From contig VYZB01000724.1 of assembly GCA_013397455.1 (NCBI GenBank), forward strand, positions 57,315-121,314: DNA of 64,000 nucleotides, in the 5' to 3' direction. Shown in pieces: positions 38,801-51,142 of the stretch. A program made the position numbers and the translations under genes. Below the pieces are notes generated by a model that was given only the letters and a program-made list of their open reading frames with translations, made no database searches and had not been told where the DNA came from. How positions within the stretch are numbered: position 1 is the stretch's first letter; every line of letters starts with the position of its first letter. The DNA is from Crotophaga sulcirostris. Taxonomy: Eukaryota > Chordata > Aves > Cuculiformes > Crotophagidae.

Positions 38801-41800
38801 AAAACAACAGCAGAACATGGGGTTCCCTTACAGCACCACAGACCAGCATCTGCACAAAGCATATTGTTTTCTGCACCTCAATGAACTAAAACTTGAACTG
38901 CAAACATCACACAAAGCAGAGAGATCTTCCACTGATGTGGCTTAACGCACTGTTTTGGAACCTGCAGAAAGGATGTGTTTGATCCAGGACCAGCAGAGAT
39001 GGAACAAAGAGAGGTTGAATTACAGATCTCTGAAAAATGATCTTTGGTTCTGTTTAATGGTCCAAGAGGTAGACAGTGAAGACTAGACAACAAAGACATG
39101 TCTCCTCCTCCTGCTGCAGTATTTCAGCTGATTCAGACCCTCACACACACCAAACTCATTACTTTGACACCTCAAAGTTTTCTCCTTATTTTAGCTATCC
39201 TTGAAAAACTATTTGAAAAGGTTCCAGTTTTAAAGTTTTCAATATTTCGGAGAGCCCTTTCAGCTCCTCTGCAATGAGCAGAAGAACCAGATGTTGGTTG
39301 GTTTACTTTCCCTTAAAACTGAGCCCTGCTGTGTATTCCCCAGTCCTCATCTCTGCTGCTTGTTGCAAGGCACTTAGTAAAAAAATTGTGCCTAACACAG
39401 AAATATGCATATGGTCACTTTTACAAATTTGTAAAAGAGATTAAACATGTAGTATCATTAATCAAGCAGAAACTTGTCTTCTTATGGAGACAAGTAAGTT
39501 ATGGAGCAATAATTAGTTGGCCTCTTTGAGGCAGCAAGAGGACTTGTGAGTGGGAACTTGGAGCAGAGTGAGGACAAGAACCACTTCTCAGATCGCTGGC
39601 TTTCCACACCTGGGGAACAATACACCCAGGAACACATTTGAGCACAAATTTCCAGATGGAACCTACATGCAATCTAGTGCATGGGTCTGTTTTTGTATAT
39701 TTGAATTTGTGCTGTTAGGTAGTCCAATACCCTGACCCAAATCCAGATTGGATGTATTCATATGAATCGGAGCATATAGATTTAAACATAAACATCTGCA
39801 GACACAAGCAGTGACATGCAATAACTCCTGCTGACAAGTGAATTTAGCTGTGCACAGATGCTATGTTGAAACTTTGACAGCAGGTGTTTGGATTATTCTG
39901 GCTTCAGACTGTTGAAAATGTTAATTAAGGACAACAGCTCTCCCACTCTAAACTTGAGTCTTACAGGTCAGATTTAAAATGAAATAATCAGTTACACAGA
40001 GTATTACATGCCGTATTTCCACCTGAAGCAATTAACTTCCAGGGAGAAGGGAGGAAGGAAGAAAAATATTCCTTGGCTCTATGTGTTATTAATTTTTGTA
40101 ACCAGATTGTCCTCCATTGTATGATAAAGCAGAAATGTATGTGAGGAATCTTTCAGTTACCAGTCGTCACTGCATACACAGACGGTCTAAAATCATACCT
40201 TAACCTCTCAGCAAAATATAAAAGGCAAGTATTTTTTCTGCCATTGAACCCTACCAGATGTAAGGTATATTGACTTTAACAAGCCTGGCAAGTAAAAGCA
40301 TCCATGCCCATTGCTGAGCTAATTAAAAATATGAAACTCAGTAGAATTTTCCATATCCCTGGCTAAGACCTTGGTAACGAGCACACAGATAAATGTTAGG
40401 TATAGCAAATCAATAAGTATGTTTCAAACTTTTAAAATTTCAGGTTTTGAAAGATAAGCAGCAAAACCCTGTTAAACAGACCCTAGTGCCCAGACATAAT
40501 TAAAAGAAAACTAATCGACCCTGCTTTTTCATAGCATTATGAAAGGACTGCCAGAAAAAGAAGTTATGAAGTCCTAGTATACTAGGTCTAGAAGTCTGCA
40601 CAACACTTTTAACACCAATCTCCTTTTAACACCAATCTCCTTCAGCTCTTAGCTGAGCTGAAGAGAATTGGATCCCTGCGTCTTGCACTCCATCTCCTAC
40701 ATAACCTCCAGCTGCCTCTGTTAAGAGTCACAAGCTGAACCACGAAAAAACATTCACGTTTTATTTATTTAAGGCATAGATCTCTCTCTCTGGCCGGGTG
40801 GATTTTCCAGATGCATTCCTGACTGAGCTGAAGAGTATCTGCAGGACATAAACCTCTCCAAGCACCCATTGCGCAACACTTGTCCGTGCCGGCTCCAGGC
40901 ACCGATGATGACTCCTTCCCGCTCACGCCTCCCTCTGCTTTCCAGAATCTCAGCCCACTCACTTAACCCAGGCTGAAACAGGACAAACAGAAATTTCTTG
41001 GCTCTGGCCTGCTTCACTTAGGTTTACCCATATGCAGAAGGTTAATCAAGACTGGATAACATTTTATTCCAGTCTTCCTTTGGTTAATCTGTTGTACTGC
41101 AGCATAGTGGAGTTTGAATTGATTTTGACTCAGCAAAGCAACATACTGTTTCTTGTTAGTGTCTCCAACAGGCAAAACCAGGCTAAAATACCTACAGAAC
41201 CTTTATTCACACTATCCACATTACCGTTCTCTCTCACAGGCTTCTTTCAGTATATATATACTTTCCCCAGCATTTATATAGGACATAATACAGAGATCTG
41301 GAGTTGGAGGTCTCCATGTAGTAACTCAGAATGACCAGGGGGAAAGTAATGCTCTTGCTCAGTGTAGAAGTTCCTTTACACAGCACTAGCCTCTCATTGC
41401 TATTGCCATTTTAAGGAAGGATGTCTTTAAAGAGGTAGATGTCTGGGCTCCCTAAAAATAGGTGGAGCAACTCCCATCCTAAGTCCTATATTATATTTCA
41501 TATGAAAGTCAATCTTCATACATAAAATTTTTTCTCTGAAAATCATCAAGAAATTTGCCAAGTACAACAATGTGATGCACTGCATTTTTGGTGTCACCTG
41601 TCCCAGGACACTGGCCAGGCTCGGAGCTGCTGAGTGCGATTGTGGGGGGACAGCAGAGAGCGTTGTGTCTAGGACCGTGTCTAGGTCTGGGTCTGGGCTC
41701 AGATGTGGGCCAAGCTGGTGAGGTTTCACACTGTCCTCACGATAGCTCCCTCAGGAGCATGGGAAACCAGACACCAGCCACATAGAGGCAAGGAAGCTTG

Positions 41801-42371
41801 ATGTAATATTAAGTGACATCTTCTGGCTAAACATCCTGGCATTTTCGTTCTAATGCTTCTGAGAGTTCAGCAGACAAAACACCATACTAACAATTTAATC
41901 TGATTTTTCTCCTTCCTTGGGATGCTGCTGAAGTGGTCAGCAAGAGACATGACTGCTCCTTTAATTGTAGCAAGCAGAAATGACTACAGGGGCTTTTGAG
42001 TAAGGCAACCAAAGGCAGAGAGGCTTCCTAATCTGACAGCTAGGGGCAGTACATGTGTCTGTCAATGTATCTGTCAAGCTAACTTGCATCAACTATTCTT
42101 CTTGGTAGCTGCTAATTAAAACACACAAGCTCTTTGCTGTTAGCATACTTGTTCATAAATTGCTGATAAAATAACGGCAGCAGCACCACTTCAGACTGCA
42201 CGTTTAGAGGCCTGACTCAATGGGAGGCTGTGCAGTGTTTGCAAAGGGCTCAGTACCCTGCAGAATCAGGTGAGGGGATGTCACCTCTACCCTGTCACTT
42301 AACGCAGATGTTAGAGCTCCAGGAAATTTTGAGGAAAATCTCAAGAAATAAAAGGAACCTAGGACACCAGC
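35841..42371. other. Non-coding stretch, nothing recognised
   Basis: Includes several GC-richer patches (about 36370-36560, 36780-37030 and 38390-38640) without recognisable exons or repeats. A 17-bp tandem duplication TTTTAACACCAATCTCC lies at about 40607-40641, and a short GTGTCTAGG/GTCTGG repeat near 41664-41700. A minus-strand frame of 153 codons (36692-37153) was not convincing. Confidence 0.55.
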
Positions 42372-42933
42372 TGTCACGGTTTAGCCCCAGCTGGCAGCTA
42401 TATATCACGCAGCCACTGGCTCACCCCCCCCCCCCACACACATCTGGTGGGATGGGGAGGAGAATCAGGAAATAAAGTAAAACTTGTGGGTTGAGATAAA
42501 GGCAGTTTAATAGGACAACAAAGGAAGACAGAATACTACTACTACTGCTGAAGAATATACAAAACAAGTGATACACAATTCAATGGAATTTCTCACCACC
42601 TCATGACCACATGATGGATTGCGGAGCACCTGCAGAGCAGCAATCGTGGATCAGCCAGCTCTGGCTCCCAGCCAACTTCCCATTTATAGACTGAGCATGA
42701 TGTTTCATAGTATTGAATATCTCTTTGGCCAGCTTGGGTCAGTTGCCTGGCTATACTCCTCCCAGTTTCTTGTGCACCTGTACACTTGTAAAACATGGGA
42801 AACTGAAAAAGTCCTTCATTTCTTAGCAACAACTAAAACCACCAGTGTATTATCAACATTGTTCTCATACTAAATCCAAAACACAGAAGCTACTGGGAAG
42901 AAAATTAACTATATCTCTACCAAAACCAGGACA
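42372..42933 (-). mobile_element. Solo LTR, same avian ERV family as 2173-2786, inverted
   Basis: Seen: the plus strand starts TGTCACGGTTTAGCCCCAGC and ends CTCTACCAAAACCAGGACA. Read on the minus strand these are the TGTCCTGGTTTTGG...start and GGCTGGGGCTAAACCGTGACA end of the family seen at 2173. The C12 run at 42424-42435 is the G-run near the LTR 3' end, and GAGATAAAGGCAGTTTAATA is the complement of its TATTAAACTGCCTTTATCTC. No internal retroviral sequence is attached. No clear target-site duplication was found. Confidence 0.9.
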
Positions 42934-43355
42934 CCTATGTAAGCACACCTGCCAGATAATGTGTTTTATTTGCACGTGTTATTAGATATTGCTAACAACA
43001 TATCTTCAGGGGAAAAGAGCACCTCCTTACTTATGAGACACCAGTGTGTCTGTGTTGCAGGCAATAAACACAGCACAGCACCTTTATGATGGAGAATAAC
43101 TCTGTAGGTAGAGAAAAGCCAAAGATCAATTACACGCAATTGAGCACTTGCAACTTTATAGTTAACGGCATGCAGTAAAAAGCAGAGTATAGCATCAGCT
43201 GGCTACGGATGCAGATTTGCATTTTGGATAAACCTTAAGAGGAGCTCAGGAGTAATGCTGGCATGTGCTACAATCCCACAGTAGCGCTGGGAGAGTCCAC
43301 TAACAGGTATTTTCAACTATTTTATCTTTCTTCTTGTGATGGCTTCCTATATGAC
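42934..43355. other. Non-coding spacer between LTR and inverted repeat
   Basis: About 420 bp of AT-leaning sequence with no recognised feature. Confidence 0.5.
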
Positions 43356-43361
43356 ATTTCA

Positions 43362-43433
43362 ATTTCTCCCACAGTTTTCCTGTGTTACCCCTTTCCATAC
43401 AAAATGGTAACACAGTAAAACTGTGGGAGAAAT
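43362..43433. repeat. Near-perfect inverted repeat (28-bp arms, 16-nt loop)
   Basis: Seen: the left arm 43362-43389 and the right arm 43406-43433 are reverse complements at 27 of 28 positions. The shared core is ATTTCTCCCACAGTTTT, then one mismatch, then CTGTGTTACC. The outer sequence pairs partly for a few more bases. The right arm ends about 10 bp before the truncated 5' end of the CR1 at 43443. It could be a fold-back product of that insertion, a small palindromic transposon, or by shape a hairpin-RNA candidate. Confidence 0.85.
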
Positions 43434-43442
43434 GAAAATTCA

Positions 43443-44061
43443 ACATGAGATGACAATGTGCGCTCGCAGTCCAGAAAGTCAACTGTATCCTGGGCTGAAT
43501 CAAAAGAAGTGTGACCAGCAGGTCGAGGGAGGGGATTCTGCCCTTCTGCTCTGCTCTCGTGAGACCACACCTCGAGTCCTGTGTTCAGTTCTGGAGCCCT
43601 CAGCACAGAAAGGACATGGATCTGTTGGAGTGAGTCCAGAGGAGGCCACAAAGATGATCAGAGGATTGGAGCCCCTCCCATATGAAGACAGGATGAGAGA
43701 CAGACTTTTTCAGTCTTGAGAAGGCTCCAGGGAGACCTTACAGAACCCTTCCAATACCACAGGAAAGCTGAAGAAAGGCTCTTTATAAGAGAGTGCAGGT
43801 ATAGGACGACAGATAACAGTTTTAAGTTGAAAGAGGGGAGATGTAGATTAGACAAATTTTTTACTGTGAAGGTGGTGAGGCACTGGCACAGGTTTCCCAG
43901 AGAAGTCGTGGATGCTCTATCCCTGAAGGTGATCAAGGCCAGGTTGGATGAGGTTTTGAGCAACCTAATTCGGTGGAAAGTGTCCCTGCTTATGGCAGGG
44001 GGGTTGGAACTGGATGATCTTTAAGATCCCTTCCAACCCAAACCATTCTATGATTCTATGA
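43443..44061 (+). mobile_element. CR1 LINE, longest copy in the window, 5'-truncated
   Basis: Seen: ACAATGTGCGCTCGCAGTCC starts the CR1 match and is followed by TATCCTGGGCTGAATCAAAA, AGCAGGTCGAGGGAGGGGAT, ATGATCAGAGGATTGGAGCC, TTTACTGTGAAGGTGGTGAG and the ATTCTATG tail ending at 44061. Translation gives ORF2 C-terminal residues such as EEATKMIRGLEPLPYEDRMR, then a frame break near 43715. The 5' end abuts the inverted repeat at 43362-43433. Confidence 0.95.
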
Positions 44062-47000
44062 AACATAATGGTATCAAGTGCTGAAAACACAATGCTTAGC
44101 TTCCTTCCAAGACATTATTTTCACAGGTAGTTTGTTATGAAGTTGAGCAGCCCATAATGCAGCCTAAGTGTTTCAGCAGCAAGCTGGTGTTACCAAACAC
44201 CATTAATTGTCCAGCTAGTTTACAGGGAAATAAATACAAATTCTGCCAGGTGTTGCTTACAGTGTAGCCAATGTTTTTCATTCCATTCATAAATACAATG
44301 TGCTGTTCAGCCCACACATCTATTTTATATCTGTAATGAAAAATAGAGAGCAAAATTCACACATAATGGTGACCACACTGCCTTTCAATGCACCTCTATA
44401 AAATACCGAGATTGATCGAACAGGTATTTCTCCAAGCATGCAATATATGAAGAAACTTTTCAGGAATGATAATTGTACTAGGTAGGAAAACCCCATAACT
44501 AAGAGAAAATAGATTGCCTGCATAAGATCACACAGCTGGAATGACTTTAGTCCCCACAGCACTGCTAAGAGGCCTCTTTACAGGCTTGGATTAGGAGAAG
44601 TGCCTTTAGCTAGGCACAGCAGGACAGGTTGGAGAGGAGCAGCTCCAAACACATAGACCTGAATGGCTCTTCCAGCTCCTGAGTAAGCTAGCACAGGACA
44701 CACAGATCCGGTAACTTTTTGGATCTCACTATTACTGCCTGACACTGATGGATTTATCAGGGTGCACCAACTATTTTCCATGTTTAGGAAGACTGGAAGT
44801 TTTAAATTCCTAGTTTCGATATATCAGCAATAATCCATATCTCAACCATGCCTTTCACATCAGAAGAGACAGAAGCTACTGGCAGAGGAGAGACAAGCCT
44901 GTAGCTTGCAGGCATCTTGACAGCTCATAAGAACCTTGATGTTCTTCAGCAATACCAATCCTGAACATGTCAGTATTTATTTAATAATTTGTTGAGATAT
45001 CAGTTCCCTGCAATCCACCCCAGTACTTTGAGTATGTACTGGAAAAGAAAAGAAAAACAAAGAAACCCTTACACAGGTGGTTTCTCTGCATGCAGCCCCT
45101 GGTGCATGGACTGAAGCCCCAGCACAACCCCAAGATCCCTGAGGGCGCTGAGCTCTCTCCAACGCTCAGAGCTCACCCCAGGAGAGAGCAGACTTGGCCC
45201 CCTTCCACCTTATTGGCCATTGCAATCAAAAAGGTCACTCCAAATGAAATTTCACGGCCTAAAATGAACAGCCACATGGGCACCACCATTCAATAGGGAT
45301 TTAATTACCCCAGGATGCATGCAGCCAAAATCCTCATCTGAATAAATACGGTCAGATCAGTGAACTGGAAGCAATGTGCCCAACTTTCCTCTGGCTTTAT
45401 GTGTATTGGTGACCCTGTGACTTTTTATTAAGCCATATGAGTACACACTGCAGGCATACATGTGAAAGAATGCCCAGAGAGGGATGTGGCTTGTGGCACC
45501 TGAAATCCCTCACTGGTCGTTTACAAACCATAAAGAAAAGCTGACAAATTCCTAAAGCTTAGAATTTACTTTTTTTTTGTTAGGGGCTTAAGGTTTGTGT
45601 GGATATAGGACACCACCAGATTGATGCCTGACATTTTTTTTAAATTATTATAGATGTGAACAATGGCCTGGATTTATCCAGAGATAAGGACTAAAATTAC
45701 GCTGTCTGTACAGTGTTAATGAATAAATGCTATTCCTGAATTATCACAAAGTTCCAAGCCATGAGTGTCTTGCTTACCGTGATCATATCTGAAGAAGAAA
45801 ACTGTATTTTTAAAACCCTTTTCTAAAAAAGATTTCTATCTCAAAGTTTTCACTTTTTTTTTGCTGTGAACTATTCATAAGGTTTTTATCAATGGTTACA
45901 CTCTTAAAATTCCCTATTTGTATCCTATCAAAGGTGGAAAAATAATCAATAGCTTCTCACTGTAAAAAATAGTATAAACAATATATAGTGAGAAAAGAGT
46001 TATTAAATGGATCTAGTTCAGTTGCTCCCAAGCCATTCATCAGGGGAAAAGATCCTATTTTCCAATAAACAAGGGTTTATTTTCTCCTTACCTTTTTTTT
46101 ATATAGCAGATTTCATTACCACGTGGCAGGATTATTCATCCATTTCTGGTCCAAAAACTCCTAGATTTAATTCTTATACCTGGGATGATGCTCAGGAGCA
46201 AGGCTGTCATAAACACACATAAGGGACATCCTGATCCAGCTATCTCTTGCATATCCCATGGTAGGTGCCTAAAAAAGTATCTACCTTACTTGACAGGGCC
46301 CTGAAGTAATTTTTATCCTTTCCCTCCTGTCAGTTGTTGACCTACAGCGGGTGGGAAAGGCTGGAGGACCAGTGCGTTGACACACACTGGAGATTCCTGA
46401 GGATGTGAGGGACTGTCCCCTACCAATGGCTCAGCCCTGTGGCAGGGGAGTGGGAAGGTGAAGGTGGGGAGGATCCTGACTCATGATCTAGAGCAAGGGG
46501 GTGACTGAGATGGGTTCTACTAAGGAGGACAGGCTTACAGCCTCCAAGTCTTGCTAGGTTTGCCAAAGGCAAAGGGTAATTATCTTACATAAGCTGTTTA
46601 GTCTTCTACTTACCTATAGTATACTGGCTCTATATTGTGATTCCTTGGAAGTTTTCTCTCCATCAGCAGGGCTTTCAGCTAATTTCTTTGAAGCTTGTTT
46701 TCTAAAGCAGTAAAAATTTGCTTCACAACAGTTCAAAGACAACCTCCTTTGCTTTCAGCTGTTCCATATTTTGCTATAGCTTCAAACTATGTAATGAATA
46801 ACTTCATACTGAAATTGCTACATTAAATACTCTATTGAATAAAGCGATGGTTTAAATTCTAAAGCATTAAAACAAAGAAACAAAATTCATGATGATACCT
46901 ATGTCTATTACCTGGGAATGCCACAAATTAGGAAGATGAGATCTGCTGCTTCGGAATCTATTATTTCCCTTCAATTCCCTTGCCTGTGGCTTTGCTCAGA

Positions 47001-48142
47001 GCCCAAATCTCGGCGGAAAAGATCAAAACACACTGTAAAGAGATCTCATCCTGCTATCTACCATCTAAAAACTGATCTGAGCTCTCAAACCTAAGAGTTA
47101 GCATCCCTGAAGTACGGAATATTGAAAAGGAAGTTTTGGTCTTTCCTCAATCTTTCTTTCCCAAAGTAGGATGTTGAGCGGGTACAAACCAATGACATTG
47201 ATTGACAAAAGAGTTAATATCGGTGTCAAACATTTAGAGGAAAACCAGTGGAGATCTTGTTATCTGGAGCAGATAACTTCAAAGCAGCCTGAGCAGTGAC
47301 TGATGACGAAGTAATGGTGATAAGAAAAATGCCTCCTTACGTACTTTCTCCCCGCAGCAATTTAGAGGCATTGCAGCTGAGCATCGCACTTCTGGCAACA
47401 TCCCTGCACATCTGTAGCATCCATTGAGAAGTAAACAGCATCAGTCAGCTGGAAAGAGCGCTTTCCTCAACCTCCCTGATCCCCTGCAGCAAATTTGTCC
47501 CAAGCTCAAATGAGAAAAAAAAATTCTGGTGTGTATTTTCCTACCATCTTGGAGTAGTTTGCATCTGTGTTCATTGTCATTTAACATGTTAGTGTGTTAT
47601 GCTTAGTATGTCTGGCTTAATATGACCAGATAATGTTCTGCTGACTGAAAAATGAAGTAGCATGATAAATACTCTGAAATTAGCTCATTTGAGGAGAAGG
47701 GACAGAAAGATTCAGAAAAAGGGGAAGTAGAGCAGGATAGTGTGTATTCAACTCTTCTTTCAAAAGCTTCTTCCCCAAAATGATAATTGTTGGAGAACGC
47801 CTCTCGCCCTCCCTCCCTTCACAGATCTCTTCCTTCCTTGAACCAAACTACAGGCTCCAGTAACAAGGCTGCTAATAATAAACTCTTCAGTTGAACTCTA
47901 GGAAAGCAGTTTGGTCAAGGTTTTGCCTGCCAACACATGTTCCCAGCTGCCAGCAGTGACTCACTGCAAGCCATGTTTTTTACAAACCAGTTGCGCTTTA
48001 GCCATCTCCCACTCGGAGCACGTTTTGCTCCAAACGAGGCCTCACACTTCCAAACGACAGAGTCAAAAGCACTTGAGTCATGGTCCTCCTTCCATGCCTC
48101 ATGTCAACAGGGCATACAGGGACTTCTCTGGTCACAGTATTT
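44062..48142. other. Non-coding stretch, nothing recognised
   Basis: AT-leaning sequence with a GC-richer unassigned patch at about 46330-46510. T-runs occur near 45571 and 45853. No gene, RNA or transposon recognised. Confidence 0.55.
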
Positions 48143-48590
48143 TAGAATCATAGAATCGTTTATGTTGGAAAAGAACTTTAAGATCATCAAGTCCAACAGT
48201 AAAACCTCACACTGCCAAGTCTGCCACTAAAACATGTCCCTAAGCGCCACATCTACACATCTTTATTAACCTCCAGGGACAGTGACTCAACCACTTCCCT
48301 GGGAAGCCTGTGCCAGTGCTTGACAACCCATTTGGTGAAAAAATTTTTCCTAATATCTAATCTAAACGTCCCCTGGTGCAACTTGAACCCATTTCCTCTT
48401 GTCCTAATGCTTGTTACTTGGGAGAAGAGACCAACACCCACCTCACCACAACCTCCTTTCAGGTAGTTGTAGACAGTAATAAGCTTTCCCCTTGGCCTCC
48501 TCCAGACTAGACAGCCACAGTTCCCTTAGCCACTCCTCATAAGACTTGTTCTACAGGCCCTTAACCGGCTTTGTTGGCCTTCTCTGGAAA
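48143..48590 (-). mobile_element. CR1 LINE 3' end, inverted, different subfamily
   Basis: Seen: starts AGAATCATAGAATCGTTTAT (complement of the octamer tail), then AAGATCATCAAGTCCAACAG, ACCTCCAGGGACAGTGACTC, CCTGTGCCAGTGCTTGACAA, TTTCCTAATATCTAATCTAA and CCTCTTGTCC. Read on the minus strand these are the [13 protein letters not shown]...[17 protein letters not shown] ORF2 C-terminus and 3'UTR of CR1. The left (3') end is exact; the right limit is approximate. Confidence 0.93.
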
Positions 48591-51091
48591 CATGAACAGC
48601 GCTGGGACTTCTACAGCTCCAGCCAGCAGATAGGAGAGGGCTCCTTTCAAAATGATCTTTTATCAAGAGTTTGTATAACAAAACTCGGTCCTTGCCTTGG
48701 GCTTCCCCTATATTGCCTTCTTTTACCAGTGAGGGCACAGCTGGGACAGCAGGCATAACATTTACTACTGGTCAGGCAGGAGCTTGAACTACTCAGCTGC
48801 ACTTTGGCCGCAAGAGCAACCTCTGGTGCTTCACTGGAAATGCTGACCCAGCTGGCCGGTGAATTTGGAATTTTTAAAAGATGTGCATGTCACCTTCCTG
48901 AGGAGCCTGGTGCCAGGTGAAGCAGCCAGCCTTGTGCCTTCAGCAGTGCTCCAGAGGTTGCTCAGAGGTTGCCTGGAAATACAGCAGGGACTGTAGAAAT
49001 GGGAAGCGGGGTTTTCTGATGGAGGGGAAATAACCCTTTCAGGGGCCACAAAAGCATAAGCATTCACAGGCAAACAGCAGATGTGCTGGTGCAGGGTCAT
49101 ACAGAAACCAGGTCAGCTTAGCTCCTCCTTGTGCTGGCCCTTGATACTGGGAAAGATAAGGACGGGAGTACGGGAAGAAGTTTGGGCTCAAAAATAGTAT
49201 GGACAAAGAAGGCTTCTTGGACCAGGACACTACTGAATTACACAACTCTCACTAGTGCCAGTGCTATAGCTTCATGATCCCATTCCCCCTTTTAGTCAAA
49301 GCTCTTCTTCTGTACTGCAGATACCTGGGACACCTCTCTAACCACAGTGATTTCTTTTTCATGAAGGAGAAGGGGGCTATGGTTGTTTCCTAAGGGTGCA
49401 ACTACACCGCCTCCTTCTTTTGTGGTGAAATCTCCTCCTCTTGCTATCAACAGACTGCTGATCCTCTCCTCCCTCCCCACTGCCCCACTAAGCACAACAG
49501 CATAACCATTTCTGGAAATGCTCAGACAAACTTTGCATTTCTAAGGGGAGAAATAACTCACATTGGTAGTAACATATTGCCAGGAGAAAGAAAGAAATGA
49601 AAGCAAGTTAACACGCAAAAAATCCCATCACGTCACTACAGTGCACTTACTATTGGGGCAGTAAGGACAGCAAGGTACCTGCTTCTTGCTAAAACATTTT
49701 GCAAGAGGATGCTCACCAAGGATAGCTAAGTAGTGGGCAACATGGAGGGAAGTTGTTTTTATAGATACTGATGAATACTAATATTTTTTACTCATCGGAG
49801 TCAACAGAAAAGAACTGTTAACATTTCTTCCCATTTCTCAAGATTTTTTTTTCCTTTTTTGCTATTCCAGGGCCTAATCCAGAAAAAAAAAAAAAAAAAG
49901 AGTAGGAAAAAACCCTGTGTGCAGCCTTATGGTAGGACTTTCCAAGCCACAGATGCCGGCTCTGTGGTTGGCTGACCTATCCAAAATAAAGCTCAACAGC
50001 AGGGAGTGGTGGAGTAGTTCAGGGGGTAGAAGAGGTCATGCGAATGTGATCCTCATCTCCCAAACGATGCATCTCCTGCTTCTTTTGGGATGGAGGGAAT
50101 TGTTGACTTATTTTTTATTCTTTATTTTCAGCCTGCCTTTCCTATCCATTTGTCAAGTGGGGTTGTTGAAAATGACTCTTGTTGCAGCCACTTTCCCAGG
50201 AGAGGAAAAACACGGTGAACTTTTATCCTGATGGCTTACAGTTGAAAAGGTAGCTAGCAGTTTGGATGCTGAGCCCCAAGTCAGAGTTGGTGCTGTGAAA
50301 GCTCGGAGGCCACCACACCATCTCCTTGTGGCTGCAGGGACAGGAATCAGCCTGCCCCTGGCTAAGCCAACAGCTGCAAAGACTGAAACATTTCCCCGAG
50401 CGAAAGGGAGCACAAGAGCCTTGAAAAGAGGAGACTTGAAGGCTGCTGGGCCCTGCGCAGAGATGCATGGCACTGTCGTCTTACACGAGAAGGCCAGTTT
50501 TCAGTGAACAAACACCAAAAACCAGAAAGAAAGTGGAAAAAGGAAAGAAAGCGACCAACTTCATTTTAATAATTTTTGATATCAGGATGCATTCATATCA
50601 TATACTTGTTATTTTTTTGAGAAGAGTGCACAGCATACGTCCTGGCTCAGCTGGCAGTACCCCTTCTGTAAGACTACAGGAGGTCCCACACCACTGCTCT
50701 CCAGACATCTACAAATCCTGCTGCACATTGGTCTTTGGGCTGAAGGAAAGCCCAGCTGGGCAGAAGACATGTAAGATGCATGGATGCTTTTTTACAGCCA
50801 GCACATTAACTTTTTTCAGGTGTGGGCTTCATTTTCCTAATGCTAATGATCAAATAATGAAACCATTCTCTTCTTGTTTTTGATCAGGGCGATTTCTGAA
50901 GCATTGTTTGCCAAGAAAAATAAACCAAGTCTAAAAATCACACCCTTCTCTGGGCAAATATTAGACTGAAGGGGATAACGGGACTGTACCTGTATGTTTT
51001 GATGCTGCCAGCAAGGGAGGTTTTCATACCAAGTGTTCGACTTACCCTAAGCACTACGCAATAGTGAGCTGAAAGACCTGCTGCCACTTAC
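48591..51091. other. COLEC12: Non-coding stretch left of the COLEC12 exon
   Basis: Presumed start of intron 2. It holds an A17 run at 49883-49899 and GC-moderate unassigned sequence. Plus-strand frames of about 80-138 codons near 50262-50883 are open but look non-coding. Confidence 0.5.
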
Positions 51092-51142
51092 CAAACCTCT
51101 TGTAGCCGAAGGACTGCACCTCCTCCTCTTCTGCAAAATCGT
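51092..51142 (-). CDS. COLEC12: COLEC12 (collectin-12 / CL-P1) coding exon 2, N-terminal cytoplasmic tail
   Basis: Seen: on the minus strand a pyrimidine-rich acceptor (TTTCTTTCTTTCCCTAG) is followed by 51 bp that read (D)DFAEEEEVQSFGYKRF(G), then the donor GTAAGTGG. The exon starts and ends in phase 1: two bases complete a codon, sixteen codons follow, and one base is left over. Known, from memory: vertebrate COLEC12 begins MKDDFAEEEEVQSFGYKRFG, so this exon supplies about residues 3-20, ahead of the transmembrane segment. COLEC12 is a type II membrane scavenger receptor with coiled-coil, collagen-like and C-type lectin domains that binds microbial glycans and modified lipoprotein. YKRF fits a tyrosine-based (YxxPhi) endocytosis signal. 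Inferred: the start codon (ATGAARG followed by GT) is not between here and 64000, so exon 1 lies beyond the right edge. No other exon of the gene was found. Confidence 0.92.

Larger units (their letters stand above)
1..51091 (-). other. COLEC12: Probable COLEC12 intron 2 (partial, left end open)
   Basis: Inferred: the next COLEC12 exon should encode the tail/membrane-span junction (G-IQEGTQCTKCKNNWALKF in the human protein, from memory). No minus-strand match to it was found by reading. The simplest view is that all sequence left of the exon is a long phase-1 intron. Another small gene could lie inside it. The only candidate seen is the weak terminal exon at 103-559. Confidence 0.6.
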
